Shown: in pieces, positions 43,567 through 53,191 of the stretch
Layout of the letters: every line of letters begins with the position of its first letter
Numbering within the stretch: the first letter of the stretch is position 1
Origin: Prauserella shujinwangii
GTDB taxonomy: Bacteria > Actinomycetota > Actinomycetes > Mycobacteriales > Pseudonocardiaceae
Assembly: GCF_003001955.1 (NCBI RefSeq)
Contig: NZ_PVNH01000004.1
Location: 62,001 to 126,000 of the forward strand
Direction: 5' to 3'
Length of the DNA: 64,000 nucleotides
The notes under the pieces: model-generated
Databases searched by the model: none
Seen by the model: only the letters and a program-made list of their open reading frames with translations
What the model was told of the DNA's origin: nothing
Translations under genes and position numbers: made by a program

Positions 43567-44763
43567 TCAGTCCCGGCCCGCGCCCGATGACGGCGGGCGG
43601 ACGATGAGCACCACGCGGTCGTCGCTGGACACCGGGTCGCCTCCGGCCTTGTTCACGGTGCTCGCCACGGCCAGCTCCGGGGTGACCGGGTCGAAGCCGT
43701 CCAGCCTGCCGTAGCTGGTGCCGTTGTTGCCGTCCATGGTCACCTGCGGCTTGCCGCCGACCGAGCCGTCTCCGGTGAGCGGCAGCGCCTGCACGTTGCC
43801 CTCGCCCGACGTGGCGACCGCGAGCATGTCCTTCCAGTCGGTGCAGCCCGCGACTCCGGGCCTGCCCGGCCAGGTCCACGCGGGCGCCGTGAGGTCCTCA
43901 CCCGGTTCGATCCGGTACACCGCGTCCCGGTCGGGTGCCTGGTCGGTGACCCACAGCCGGGAGCCGTCCTCGGTCTTGCACAGGCCGCCGGGGGAGTGCA
44001 GGCCGGCGGCGATGACCGGGGAGGACGGGTCGGGGTTGTCCGGCGCCGGGCGGCCCGCCGCGTCGATGCGGAGCACCTTGCCCGCGAGGGAGCCGGGGTC
44101 GCGCGCCGCGGCCGGGTCGCCCGCGGCCCCGGTGGCGACGAGCAGCGCGCCCTTGCCGTCGGTGAGCAGCGCGCCCTGGTTGCCCTTCGCGCCCTTCGGG
44201 ATGCCGGTGAGCACGGGCTTGGGCGGCTGCCCCTCGGCGAAGCGCACCACCCGGTTGTCGGTGGCGGTGGTGATGTAGGCGAAGACGAGCCGATCCTCGG
44301 CGTAGGTGGGGGACAGCGCGAGACCGGTGAGCCCGCCGTCCCCGGTCGCGACCACCGGGATCGTCGCGAACTCCGTCTGCTCGGCGTCGGTACCCACGAG
44401 GAGCACCCGGCCGCTGCGCCGCTCCCCGGCCAGCGCGGTGACCGAGGAGCCGTCCGTCGGCAGTGCCGCGACCGCCGCGACCGTGTCCAGGCAGGTCGCG
44501 ATCACGGCCTCGTCGTAGTCGGTGCAGCCGTCCGGTGGCGGTACGGGCGTGGGCGAGCCGGGTGGCCTGCTGGGCACCGCGGGCGTGCCCGCCTCGGGCA
44601 GCTGCGGCTGCGGTCCCGCCTTCGCGGAGAGCTCCGGCGCGGGTTCCCAGTTCTGGCCCGCGGCGCTGTCGTCGAAGTCGGCACAGCCGGACAGCGCGAG
44701 CACGCCACTGGCGGCCAGCGCCAGCGGCCACGACCTCCTCGGCTGCCGGGTCCGCACGATCAT
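43567..44763 (-). CDS. Lipoprotein with glucose/sorbosone dehydrogenase (PQQ-type) beta-propeller, LppZ-like
   Basis: 398 residues from the ATG at 44763. A lipoprotein signal is clear: basic start, hydrophobic stretch and lipobox ending at Cys27 (LALSGC). After a Pro-rich linker (about 30-70) comes a six-bladed propeller of the soluble glucose dehydrogenase type (LTGLALSPTYAEDRLVFAYITTATDNRVVRF, KGNQGALLTDGKGALLVATG, LHSPGGLCKTEDGSRLWVTDQAP). It would be anchored outside the cytoplasmic membrane. The position near gatB and doxX matches mycobacterial lppZ. PQQ use and substrate are unproven. Confidence 0.88.
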   Translation of the reverse strand: MIVRTRQPRRSWPLALAASGVLALSGCADFDDSAAGQNWEPAPELSAKAGPQPQLPEAGTPAVPSRPPGSPTPVPPPDGCTDYDEAVIATCLDTVAAVAALPTDGSSVTALAGERRSGRVLLVGTDAEQTEFATIPVVATGDGGLTGLALSPTYAEDRLVFAYITTATDNRVVRFAEGQPPKPVLTGIPKGAKGNQGALLTDGKGALLVATGAAGDPAAARDPGSLAGKVLRIDAAGRPAPDNPDPSSPVIAAGLHSPGGLCKTEDGSRLWVTDQAPDRDAVYRIEPGEDLTAPAWTWPGRPGVAGCTDWKDMLAVATSGEGNVQALPLTGDGSVGGKPQVTMDGNNGTSYGRLDGFDPVTPELAVASTVNKAGGDPVSSDDRVVLIVRPPSSGAGRD

Positions 44764-44856
44764 CGAGCGTAGGCGGGGCGCCGTGAACGGCGGGTAAGCG
44801 GGTCGCCGGGGCACCCGGGTGCGCGCGGGCCGCCCGCGTGGGCGACGATGGCGATC

Positions 44857-45771
44857 ATGACGGTCACCGTGCTGGTTCCCGACGACGACGGCGTGGTGGC
44901 GCTGTCGGAGGTCGCCGGAGTGCGTCCGGTCCGCTACACCGTGGGCGAGCCGCTGCCGGAGGAGGCCGCCGAGGCGGAGGTCCTGATCCCCGGGTTCGCG
45001 TGGTCGGAGGACACGCCCGGCCTGCTGGAGCGGCTGCCGCGGCTGAAGCTGATCCAGCTGCTCTCGGCGGGTGCCGAGGACTGGGTGGGCGAGTTGCCGC
45101 CCGGGGTGCTGCTGTCCACGTGCCGTGGCGCGCACGGCGGCAGCACCGCGGAATGGGTGATGGCTGTCCTGCTGTCGACGTTCCGCGAGCTGGGGCGGTT
45201 CGCCGGGGCGCAGCGGGCCGGCGAGTGGGCGCCGCGCAGCACGGACACGCTGCAGGGCAAGCGGGTGCTCATCGTCGGCGCGGGTGACCTCGGCAGGCAG
45301 CTCCGGCGCAAGCTGGAGGCGTTCGACACCTGGGTGACGATGGTCGGCCTCACCGCGCGGGACGGCGTGCACGGCGTCGACGAGCTGCCGGCGCTGCTGC
45401 CGGACAGCGAGGTGGTGGTGCTCATGGTGCCGTTGACCACCCGCACGCGGGGCATGGTGGACGCGGCGTTCCTGGCGGCGCTGCCGGACGGTGCCGTGCT
45501 GGTCAACGCCTCGCGGGGACCGGTGGTGGACACCGACGCGTTGCTGGCCGCGCTGCGCGCGGAACGGATCCGGGCGGCGCTGGACGTCACCGATCCCGAG
45601 CCGCTGCCGGCCGACCATCCGCTGTGGACGGCGCCCGGGTTGCTGCTCACGCCGCACGTGGCCGGGTCGGTGCGGGGAGCCAGGCGGCGCTCGTACGTCG
45701 TGGCGGTCGCGGAGATCGAGCGTTACGTGCAGGGGGAGCTGCCGGACAACCTCGTACACGGCGAGTACTAG
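44857..45771 (+). CDS. D-isomer-specific 2-hydroxyacid dehydrogenase
   Basis: 304 residues from the ATG at 44857 (an in-frame ATG at 44848 adds three residues; neither has a ribosome site). The NAD-binding core is VLIVGAGDLGRQLRRKLEAF, with LMVPLTTRTRGMVDAAFLAALPDGAVLVNASRGPVVDTDAL and a catalytic-region ending LLLTPHVAGSVRG. The family reduces 2-oxo acids or oxidises D-2-hydroxyacids with NAD(P)H. It lacks the extra ACT and substrate-binding domains of SerA and is not a duplicate of the serA gene downstream. Confidence 0.88.
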   Translation: MTVTVLVPDDDGVVALSEVAGVRPVRYTVGEPLPEEAAEAEVLIPGFAWSEDTPGLLERLPRLKLIQLLSAGAEDWVGELPPGVLLSTCRGAHGGSTAEWVMAVLLSTFRELGRFAGAQRAGEWAPRSTDTLQGKRVLIVGAGDLGRQLRRKLEAFDTWVTMVGLTARDGVHGVDELPALLPDSEVVVLMVPLTTRTRGMVDAAFLAALPDGAVLVNASRGPVVDTDALLAALRAERIRAALDVTDPEPLPADHPLWTAPGLLLTPHVAGSVRGARRRSYVVAVAEIERYVQGELPDNLVHGEY

Positions 45772-45827
45772 ATCGTGCACGGTGTCGTTCTCCCGCGATT
45801 CGCCCGGATGCTCTACTCTCCGCGCGC

Positions 45828-46418
45828 ATGACCACACGTGACGACGGCCTGGGCGAGCAGGAGACGACGACCCTGCCGCGGTCCGACGACTTCGAATCCC
45901 GGCTGGCCGACGAGCCGGAGCGCTGGCACGGCGGCCTCGACCTGGGGCTGCTCGTGTTGCGGCTGGTGCTCGGCGGCACGATGACCGTGCACGGCCTGCA
46001 GAAGCTGTTCGGTGCGTTTGGCGGGCCGGGGATCGGCGGCTTCGCGGGCATGCTGGAACAGCTGGGCTACACCACGCAGACCACGCTGCTGTCCTGGGTG
46101 ACGGCGCTGGCCGAGTTCGCCGGCGGCGTGCTGCTCGTGCTGGGCCTGTTCACCCCGCTGGGCGCCGCCGCGCTGCTCGGGGTGGCGGCGAACATCGTCT
46201 ACGTGAAGTTCAGCGGCGGGTTCTTCCTGAGCGACGGCACCGGCTACGAGTACGAGCTGATGCTGGCCGCCGCGGCGTTCGCGCTGATGTTCACCGGCTC
46301 GGGCCGGATCGCGCTGGACAAGAACACGCCGTGGCGCCGCAACACGCTCCCGTTCGGCTTCGCCGGTCTTGTCCTGGCCGCGGGCGGCACGGTGGCGGTC
46401 CTGCTGCTGTGCCGCTGA
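45828..46418 (+). CDS. DoxX family membrane protein
   Basis: 196 residues. A hydrophilic N-terminal 45 residues is followed by four hydrophobic segments with the DoxX signature LRLVLGGTMTVHGLQKLFGAFGGPGIGGFAGMLEQLG and LAEFAGGVLLVLGLFTPLGAAALLGVAANIVYVKF. In mycobacteria the DoxX protein at the same locus takes part in an oxidoreductase complex for oxidative stress; partners are not next to it here. TACTCT (45814-45819) ends 8 nt before the ATG, suggesting a leaderless transcript. Confidence 0.9.
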   Translation: MTTRDDGLGEQETTTLPRSDDFESRLADEPERWHGGLDLGLLVLRLVLGGTMTVHGLQKLFGAFGGPGIGGFAGMLEQLGYTTQTTLLSWVTALAEFAGGVLLVLGLFTPLGAAALLGVAANIVYVKFSGGFFLSDGTGYEYELMLAAAAFALMFTGSGRIALDKNTPWRRNTLPFGFAGLVLAAGGTVAVLLLCR

Positions 46419-46460
46419 ACCCGTTCACCCACAGGCGCCCCTCCCGCCCCACTGATGCGA

Positions 46461-46507
46461 AGCAAGGGAGCTTTACTACCGTCTGGCGGTAGTAAAGCTC
46501 CCTTGCT
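46461..46507. repeat. Perfect 21-bp-arm palindrome, family C
   Basis: Arms 46461-46481 and 46487-46507 are perfectly complementary with a 5-base loop (TCTGG). The arm core GCAAGGGAGCTTTACTACCG is shared with 23191-23235. It lies between the convergent doxX and ilvD genes. Confidence 0.85.
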
Positions 46508-46529
46508 CCTCCGGCTTGGCGGGTGGGGG

Positions 46530-48374
46530 TCAGCGGTGGGGGTCGCGGACGGCGCCCGTGTCGGCCGAGGTGGCCATCCTCGCGTAGGCGCGCAGGGCCC
46601 CGGTGATCGGCCGCTGCCGGTCCACCGGCTGCCACGGCCGCTCGCTGGCCTCCATCTTCGCGCGCCGCTCGGCGAGCACGTCGTCGTCGACCAGCAGCCG
46701 TAGCGTGCGCTCGCGCACGTCGATGAGGATCTGGTCGCCGTCCTGGACGAGCCCGATCGTGCCGCCCGCCGCGGCCTCGGGCGAGACGTGCCCCACCGAG
46801 ATGCCCGATGACCCGCCGGAGAACCGGCCGTCGGTGATCAGGGCGCACTTCCTGCCCAGCCCGGCCCCCTTGAGGAACGCCGTCGGGTGCAGCATCTCCT
46901 GCATGCCGGGGCCGCCCGCGGGACCCTCGTAGCGCACCACCAGCACCTCCCCGGGCCGCACCAGCTTGCCGAGGATGGCCGACACGGCCTCCTCCTGGCT
47001 CTCCACGACCCGCGCCGGGCCCTGGAAGCGCCACAGTTCCTCGTCGATGCCCGCCGACTTGATCACCGCGCCGTTCTCGGCGAGGTTGCCCCGCAGCACC
47101 GCGAGCCCGCCGTCGGCGGTGTAGGCGTGCGCGACGTCCCGCACACAGCCCCGCTCGGCGTCGGTGTCCAGCGACGACCACCGGTTGGTGGTGGAGAACG
47201 CCTCCGTCGTGCGCACGCCGCCGGGGGCCGCGTGGAACAGCTCGACCGCCTCCGCCGAGGGCGACCCGGCCCGGATGTCCCACGTGGACAGCCACTCGTC
47301 CAGAGAGGACGCGTGCACCGCGTGCACGTCCGCGTTGAGCAGCCCCCCGCGGTGCAGCTCGCCGAGGATCGCGGGGATGCCGCCCGCACGGTGCACGTCC
47401 TCCATGTGGTAGTCGGAGTTCGGCGCCACCTTGGACAGGCACGGCACGCGGCGGCCGATCGCGTCGATGTCGTCGATCGTGAAGTCGATCTCGCCCTCCT
47501 GCGCGGCGGCGAGGATGTGCAGCACGGTGTTGGTGGAGCCGCCCATGGCCATGTCGAGGGCCATCGCGTTCTCGAACGCCTTCCGGTTCGCGATCGACCG
47601 GGGCAGCGCACGCTCGTCGTCCTGCTCGTACCATCGCCTGGCCAGCTCGACGACGGTGCGGCCGGCACCGGTGAACAGGGCCCGCCGCGCCGCGTGGGTG
47701 GCCAATGTGGACCCGTTGCCCGGCAGGGAGAGGCCGAGCGCCTCGGTGAGGCAGTTCATCGAGTTGGCGGTGAACATGCCCGAGCACGATCCGCACGTCG
47801 GGCACGCGGAACGCTCCACCACGGACAGTCCCTCGTCGTCCACCGCGGAGTTCGCCGACGCCGAGATGGCGGTGATGAGGTCGGTGGGCGCGTGCGCGAC
47901 GCCGTCCACCACCACGGCCTTGCCTGCCTCCATCGGTCCACCGGAGACGAACACGGTGGGGAGGTTGAGCCGCATGGCCGCGTTGAGCATGCCCGGCGTG
48001 ATCTTGTCGCAGTTGGAGATGCACACCAGCGCGTCCGCCTGGTGCGCGTTGACCATGTACTCGACGGAGTCGGCGATGATCTCCCGTGACGGCAGCGAGT
48101 AGAGCATGCCGCTGTGGCCCATCGCGATGCCGTCGTCCACCGCGATCGTGTGGAACTCGCGGGGCACACCGCCCGCCTCGCGCACCGCCTCGGCCACCAC
48201 GTCGCCGAGATCCTTGAGGTGTACGTGGCCCGGCACGAACTGCGTGTACGAGTTGGCGATCGCCACGATCGGCTTGCCGAAGTCGCTGTCGGTCATGCCG
48301 GTGGCGCGCCACAGGGAACGGGCGCCGGCCGCGTTGCGGCCGTGGGTGGTGATGCGGGAGCGCAGTGCAGGCAT
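46530..48374 (-). CDS. ilvD: Dihydroxy-acid dehydratase
   Basis: 614 residues. It dehydrates 2,3-dihydroxy-isovalerate and 2,3-dihydroxy-3-methylvalerate, the third common step of valine and isoleucine synthesis. Fe-S ligands appear in [12 protein letters not shown] and [40 protein letters not shown] and [21 protein letters not shown] are also typical. The ATG is 23 nt after the PH-protein gene on the same strand, so the two may be co-transcribed. It is convergent with doxX. Confidence 0.97.
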   Translation of the reverse strand: MPALRSRITTHGRNAAGARSLWRATGMTDSDFGKPIVAIANSYTQFVPGHVHLKDLGDVVAEAVREAGGVPREFHTIAVDDGIAMGHSGMLYSLPSREIIADSVEYMVNAHQADALVCISNCDKITPGMLNAAMRLNLPTVFVSGGPMEAGKAVVVDGVAHAPTDLITAISASANSAVDDEGLSVVERSACPTCGSCSGMFTANSMNCLTEALGLSLPGNGSTLATHAARRALFTGAGRTVVELARRWYEQDDERALPRSIANRKAFENAMALDMAMGGSTNTVLHILAAAQEGEIDFTIDDIDAIGRRVPCLSKVAPNSDYHMEDVHRAGGIPAILGELHRGGLLNADVHAVHASSLDEWLSTWDIRAGSPSAEAVELFHAAPGGVRTTEAFSTTNRWSSLDTDAERGCVRDVAHAYTADGGLAVLRGNLAENGAVIKSAGIDEELWRFQGPARVVESQEEAVSAILGKLVRPGEVLVVRYEGPAGGPGMQEMLHPTAFLKGAGLGRKCALITDGRFSGGSSGISVGHVSPEAAAGGTIGLVQDGDQILIDVRERTLRLLVDDDVLAERRAKMEASERPWQPVDRQRPITGALRAYARMATSADTGAVRDPHR

Positions 48375-48397
48375 GGCGTCAGATTACGCCGCCCTGG

Positions 48398-48937
48398 TCA
48401 GCGCTCCTCGGGCCGCTCGTCCTGCCGCGGCTCGCCCGCGGTCGCACCGGGCTCCTCGGACCGGCCCGGGTCGCCCGCGCCGCTGTCCGTCCCGTCGTCG
48501 GCCAGAACGCCGGACGGGTCGGGCAGCCTGCCCTCGCTGACGAGGGAGAGCACGGGAAGGTGCCGGGTCCGCACCGCGGGCAGCCGCACCTCGCCGCCGT
48601 CGGCCAGTACCGCGCGCACCTTCGACCGCTTGGTGATGGCCAGGCCGCGCAGCGCCGCCCACGGCAGCTCCTTCCGGCCGAACACGGTCCGCACGGTGAG
48701 ACCATCCCTGGTCGCGACCGTGCGCGTGCGGATCACCCACACGGTTACTCCCAGCGGGAGCAGGTACAGCACCTGCAGCCCGGGCAGCGCGAACGCCGCC
48801 GGAGTCACGCAGAACAGGAGGATGACCACCGACAGCAGGGCGATGCCCGGGATGCGGAACACGGCCCGCCTGCCGCCGGGGGGCGGCGGGGGCAGCTCCG
48901 ACCGCGCTGGTTCCGGGGACTCGGCCTGCTCGTTCAC
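48398..48937 (-). CDS. PH-domain membrane protein, Cfp6-like
   Basis: 179 residues from the GTG at 48937. Two adjacent hydrophobic segments (FRIPGIALLSVVILLFCVTPAAF and LQVLYLLPLGVTVWVI) precede a bacterial PH domain (VATRDGLTVRTVFGRKELPWAALRGLAITKRSKVRAVLADGGEVRLPAV). The last 50 residues are acidic and low-complexity. The arrangement next to ilvB matches mycobacterial cfp6. Function is unknown; a membrane-peripheral scaffold is possible. It is divergent from the ilvB leader. Confidence 0.85.
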   Translation of the reverse strand: MNEQAESPEPARSELPPPPPGGRRAVFRIPGIALLSVVILLFCVTPAAFALPGLQVLYLLPLGVTVWVIRTRTVATRDGLTVRTVFGRKELPWAALRGLAITKRSKVRAVLADGGEVRLPAVRTRHLPVLSLVSEGRLPDPSGVLADDGTDSGAGDPGRSEEPGATAGEPRQDERPEER

Positions 48938-49029
48938 GCCTCGATACTGCACGGCACGGATTCGCGCGCGGAAAGCGGGGGAGCCCGACAGTCGGAGTGT
49001 CCAGTATCCGGAATCACCATCCCGCCAAG

Positions 49030-49058
49030 TTGACACCTGTGACGGCGGGCGATTAACG
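49030..49058 (+). promoter_or_regulatory. Promoter of the ilvB leader
   Basis: TTGACA (49030-49035), 17-bp spacer, TTAACG (49053-49058). Transcription should begin near 49064-49067, at the first codons of the leader peptide. Confidence 0.7.
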
Positions 49059-49066
49059 TCGTGCCC

Positions 49067-49114
49067 GTGACACCGCAGATCGGCCTCGTACTTCCCCAGC
49101 GCGTCGACGCTTAG
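49067..49114 (+). CDS. ilvB leader peptide (attenuator)
   Basis: 15 codons reading MTPQIGLVLPQRVDA, with Ile, Leu, Val, Leu and Val codons, the three amino acids made by the operon. An in-frame GTG at 49061 would add two residues. The promoter's expected start site coincides with the start codon, so the leader peptide is probably translated from a leaderless 5' end. Codons 12-14 lie within the first arm of the pause hairpin, so ribosome position would decide which hairpin forms. The length and composition resemble ilvBNC leader peptides known in other actinobacteria. Confidence 0.75.
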   Translation: MTPQIGLVLPQRVDA

Positions 49115-49138
49115 GGAAGAGCCTCTGCATCGACGCGC
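49099..49138 (+). promoter_or_regulatory. Pause hairpin of the ilvB attenuator
   Basis: GCGCGTCGA (49099-49107) pairs perfectly with TCGACGCGC (49130-49138). The first arm includes the last sense codons of the leader peptide; the second arm ends just before the terminator stem. Confidence 0.7.
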
Positions 49139-49139
49139 G

Positions 49140-49176
49140 ACCCTCGTGCGACCTCTCCGGTCGGCGAGGGTTTTTT
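49140..49176 (+). terminator. Intrinsic terminator of the ilvB attenuator
   Basis: ACCCTCG (49140-49146) pairs with CGAGGGT (49165-49171) and inner CGACC (49149-49153) with GGTCG (49159-49163); six T follow from 49171. It is one of only two classic stem-plus-T-tract terminators noticed in the window, both in leader regions. Confidence 0.85.
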
Positions 49177-49244
49177 GATGCCTGGATCGCCACGACACAA
49201 CTGAAGAGCCCACCGCAGCACCGACACTCCACGAGGCAGAACCG

Positions 49245-51094
49245 ATGACAAGCGCCACCTCGCGATCGGAATCGAACGCTGGGTCCACTCCCTCGCCCAG
49301 CCAACTGGGAGCCCGCCCGAAGCCGGGGCCGCCCGCCGGGACACCTGTCCGGGTGACCGGTGCGCAGTCGCTGGTGCGCTCGCTCGAGGCGGTCGGCGTC
49401 GAAGTGGTGTTCGGCATCCCGGGCGGCACGATCCTGCCCGCCTACGACCCGCTGCTCGACTCGACGAAGGTCCGGCACGTGCTGGTGCGGCACGAGCAGG
49501 GCGCGGGGCACGCGGCCACCGGGTACGCGCAGGCCACCGGCAAGGTCGGCGTCTGCATGGCGACCTCGGGCCCCGGCGCGACCAACCTGGTCACCCCGCT
49601 GGCGGACGCGAACATGGACTCGGTGCCGGTCGTGGCGATCACCGGGCAGCAGACGCGGGCGCTCATCGGCACCGACGCGTTCCAGGAAGCCGACATCTGC
49701 GGCATCACGATGCCGATCACCAAGCACAACTTCCTCGTCACCGACCCCGCCGACATCCCGAAGGTCATCTCCGAGGCGTTCCACCTGGCCAGCACGGGAC
49801 GGCCGGGCCCGGTGCTGGTGGACATCCCGAAGGACGTCCTGCAGGAGATGACCGCGTTCGCGTGGCCCCCGGAGACGCACCTGCCGGGCTACCGGCCGAC
49901 CCTGCGCCCGCACGGCAAGCAGGTCCGCGAGGCCGCGCGGCTGATCGCGGGTTCGCGGCGCCCGGTCCTCTACGTGGGCGGTGGCGTCCTCAAGGCGCAG
50001 GCCTCCGAGGAGCTGCGCCAGCTGGCCGAGCTGACCGGCATCCCCGTCGTCACCACGCTGATGGCGCGCGGCGCCTTCCCCGACTCGCACTCCCAGCACC
50101 TGGGCATGCCCGGTATGCACGGCTCGGTCGCGGCGGTCGCGGCGATGCAGCGCGCCGACCTGCTCCTCGCGCTGGGCGCCCGGTTCGACGACCGGGTGAC
50201 GGGCAAGCTCTCGTCGTTCGCGCCGGACGCCACCGTGGTGCACGCCGACATCGACCCGGCCGAGATCTCCAAGAACCGCAAGGCGGACGTGCCGATCGTC
50301 GGCGACTGCCGCGAGATCATCACCGAGCTCATCGCCGCGGTGAAGGCGGAGAACGAGCGGTCCGGCCCGCCGGACCTGGACGCGTGGTGGACCCAGGTGA
50401 ACTCGTGGCGGGACACGTTCCCCGCGGGCTACGAGTGGCCTGCCGACGGTTCGCTGTCGCCGCAGTTCGTGATCGAGCGCATCGGCAAGCTCGTCGGGCC
50501 GGACGCGATCTACACCGCGGGCGTCGGCCAGCACCAGATGTGGGCGGCGCAGTTCATCGCCTACGAGAAGCCGGGCACGTGGATCAACTCCGGCGGGCTC
50601 GGGACGATGGGCTTCGCCGTGCCCGCGGCGATGGGCGCGCAGTTCGGCCACCCAGACAAGCAGGTGTGGGCCATCGACGGCGACGGCTGCTTCCAGATGA
50701 CCAACCAGGAACTGGCCACCTGTGCCATCGAGGGCGCGCCGATCAAGGTCGCCGTGATCAACAACGGCAACCTCGGCATGGTGCGCCAGTGGCAGAACCT
50801 CTTCTACGCGGAGCGGTACTCCAACACCGACCTCGGCACGCACAAGCACCGCATCCCGGACTTCACGCTGCTGGCCGAGTCACTCGGCTGCGCGGGCCTG
50901 CGCTGCGAGACCAAGGAGGAGGTCGACGAGGTCATCCACCGCGCGATGGCCATCAACGACCGGCCCGTGGTGATCGACTTCGTCGTCGGCAAGGATGCCC
51001 AGGTGTGGCCCATGGTGGCCGCCGGAACCAGCAACGACGAGATCATGGCCGCCCGCGGCATCCGCCCGCTGTTCGACGACGACGAGGTGACCGC

Positions 51095-51098
<4 letters not shown>
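49245..51098 (+). CDS. ilvB: Acetolactate synthase large subunit
   Basis: 617 residues. A ThDP enzyme joining two pyruvates, or pyruvate and 2-oxobutyrate, at the first common step of branched-chain synthesis. Seen: a variable N-terminus (1-35), the PYR-domain Glu region ([23 protein letters not shown]), [17 protein letters not shown], a central FAD-related domain, and the ThDP motif [17 protein letters not shown] with NNGNLGM. The ATG follows GAGG. It is preceded by an attenuator and overlaps ilvN by 4 bp. Confidence 0.98.
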
Positions 51099-52640
<1,542 letters not shown>

Positions 52641-52659
52641 CACGCTACGGAACGTTCGC

Positions 52660-52697
52660 CGAGGTCACCTCACCCGGTGAGAGGTGAGGTGACCTCG
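52660..52697. terminator. Perfect 15-bp hairpin after ilvC
   Basis: CGAGGTCACCTCACC (52660-52674) pairs with 52683-52697 around an 8-base loop. It lies 20 nt after the ilvC stop. No T-tract follows, as with other gene-end hairpins in the window. Its sequence does not belong to families A-D. Confidence 0.7.
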
Positions 52698-52734
52698 CGC
52701 GTGTCCGGGACCCGATGGCCTACGGTGCGGGCCT

Positions 52735-52995
52735 ATGAACGACGAACGCCCCCTCGGCGTCGACAACAAGGCCAACCTGCGCGAGGAGCTGGACCTCACC
52801 CGCGCCGAGTGGCGGCGGCTGCTGCCGGGAGCGGACACCGTCGAGTTCGGGTTCGTGCCCCACACCGACGGCTGCACCTACGTGGCGATGCGATCGTCGT
52901 CCGAACCGGACGCCGTGGTGCTGGTGTTCACCCCGTCCGAGTGGGACGCCTTCCTGTCCGGGGTGCGGGACGGCGAGTTCGACCGCCCGTCCTGA
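52735..52995 (+). CDS. DUF397 domain protein
   Basis: 86 residues. The core CTYVAMRSSSEPDAVVLVFTPSEWDAFLSGVRDGEFD is the DUF397 signature of actinomycetes. Such proteins are normally encoded beside an XRE-type regulator and may act as its antagonist; no such regulator is present here, and the gene stands alone between ilvC and serA. TACGGT (52721-52726) ends 8 nt before the ATG, suggesting a leaderless message. Confidence 0.85.
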   Translation: MNDERPLGVDNKANLREELDLTRAEWRRLLPGADTVEFGFVPHTDGCTYVAMRSSSEPDAVVLVFTPSEWDAFLSGVRDGEFDRPS

Positions 52996-53048
52996 GCCGC
53001 TGACCTGGCATGATGGCCGTCTCGCTTGCTGGGACGGTTGCGGTGGAG

Positions 53049-53078
53049 TTAACAGCGCCCCCACTCCGGGGCTAGACT
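53049..53078 (+). promoter_or_regulatory. serA promoter
   Basis: TTAACA (53049-53054), 18-bp spacer, TAGACT (53073-53078). The predicted start near 53085 leaves a leader of about 107 nt with a hairpin at 53088-53108 (CGGGCAC with GTGACCCG) and another at 53123-53135 (GGGG/CCCC). A regulatory role of the leader is possible but not shown. Confidence 0.55.
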
Positions 53079-53191
53079 GCGCGCGTCCGGGCACAGTGTG
53101 GTGACCCGTTGAGCGCGTCCCAGGGGATGAACCCCCGATCACCGAGTCGAAGGGCAGCGCGAACCGTACCCGATCTTGTGAAAGGGCCATC

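Noticed and set aside
44857-45771. Second serA
   Set aside because: It lacks the intervening ASB and ACT domains of the local serA and is better described as a general 2-hydroxyacid dehydrogenase.
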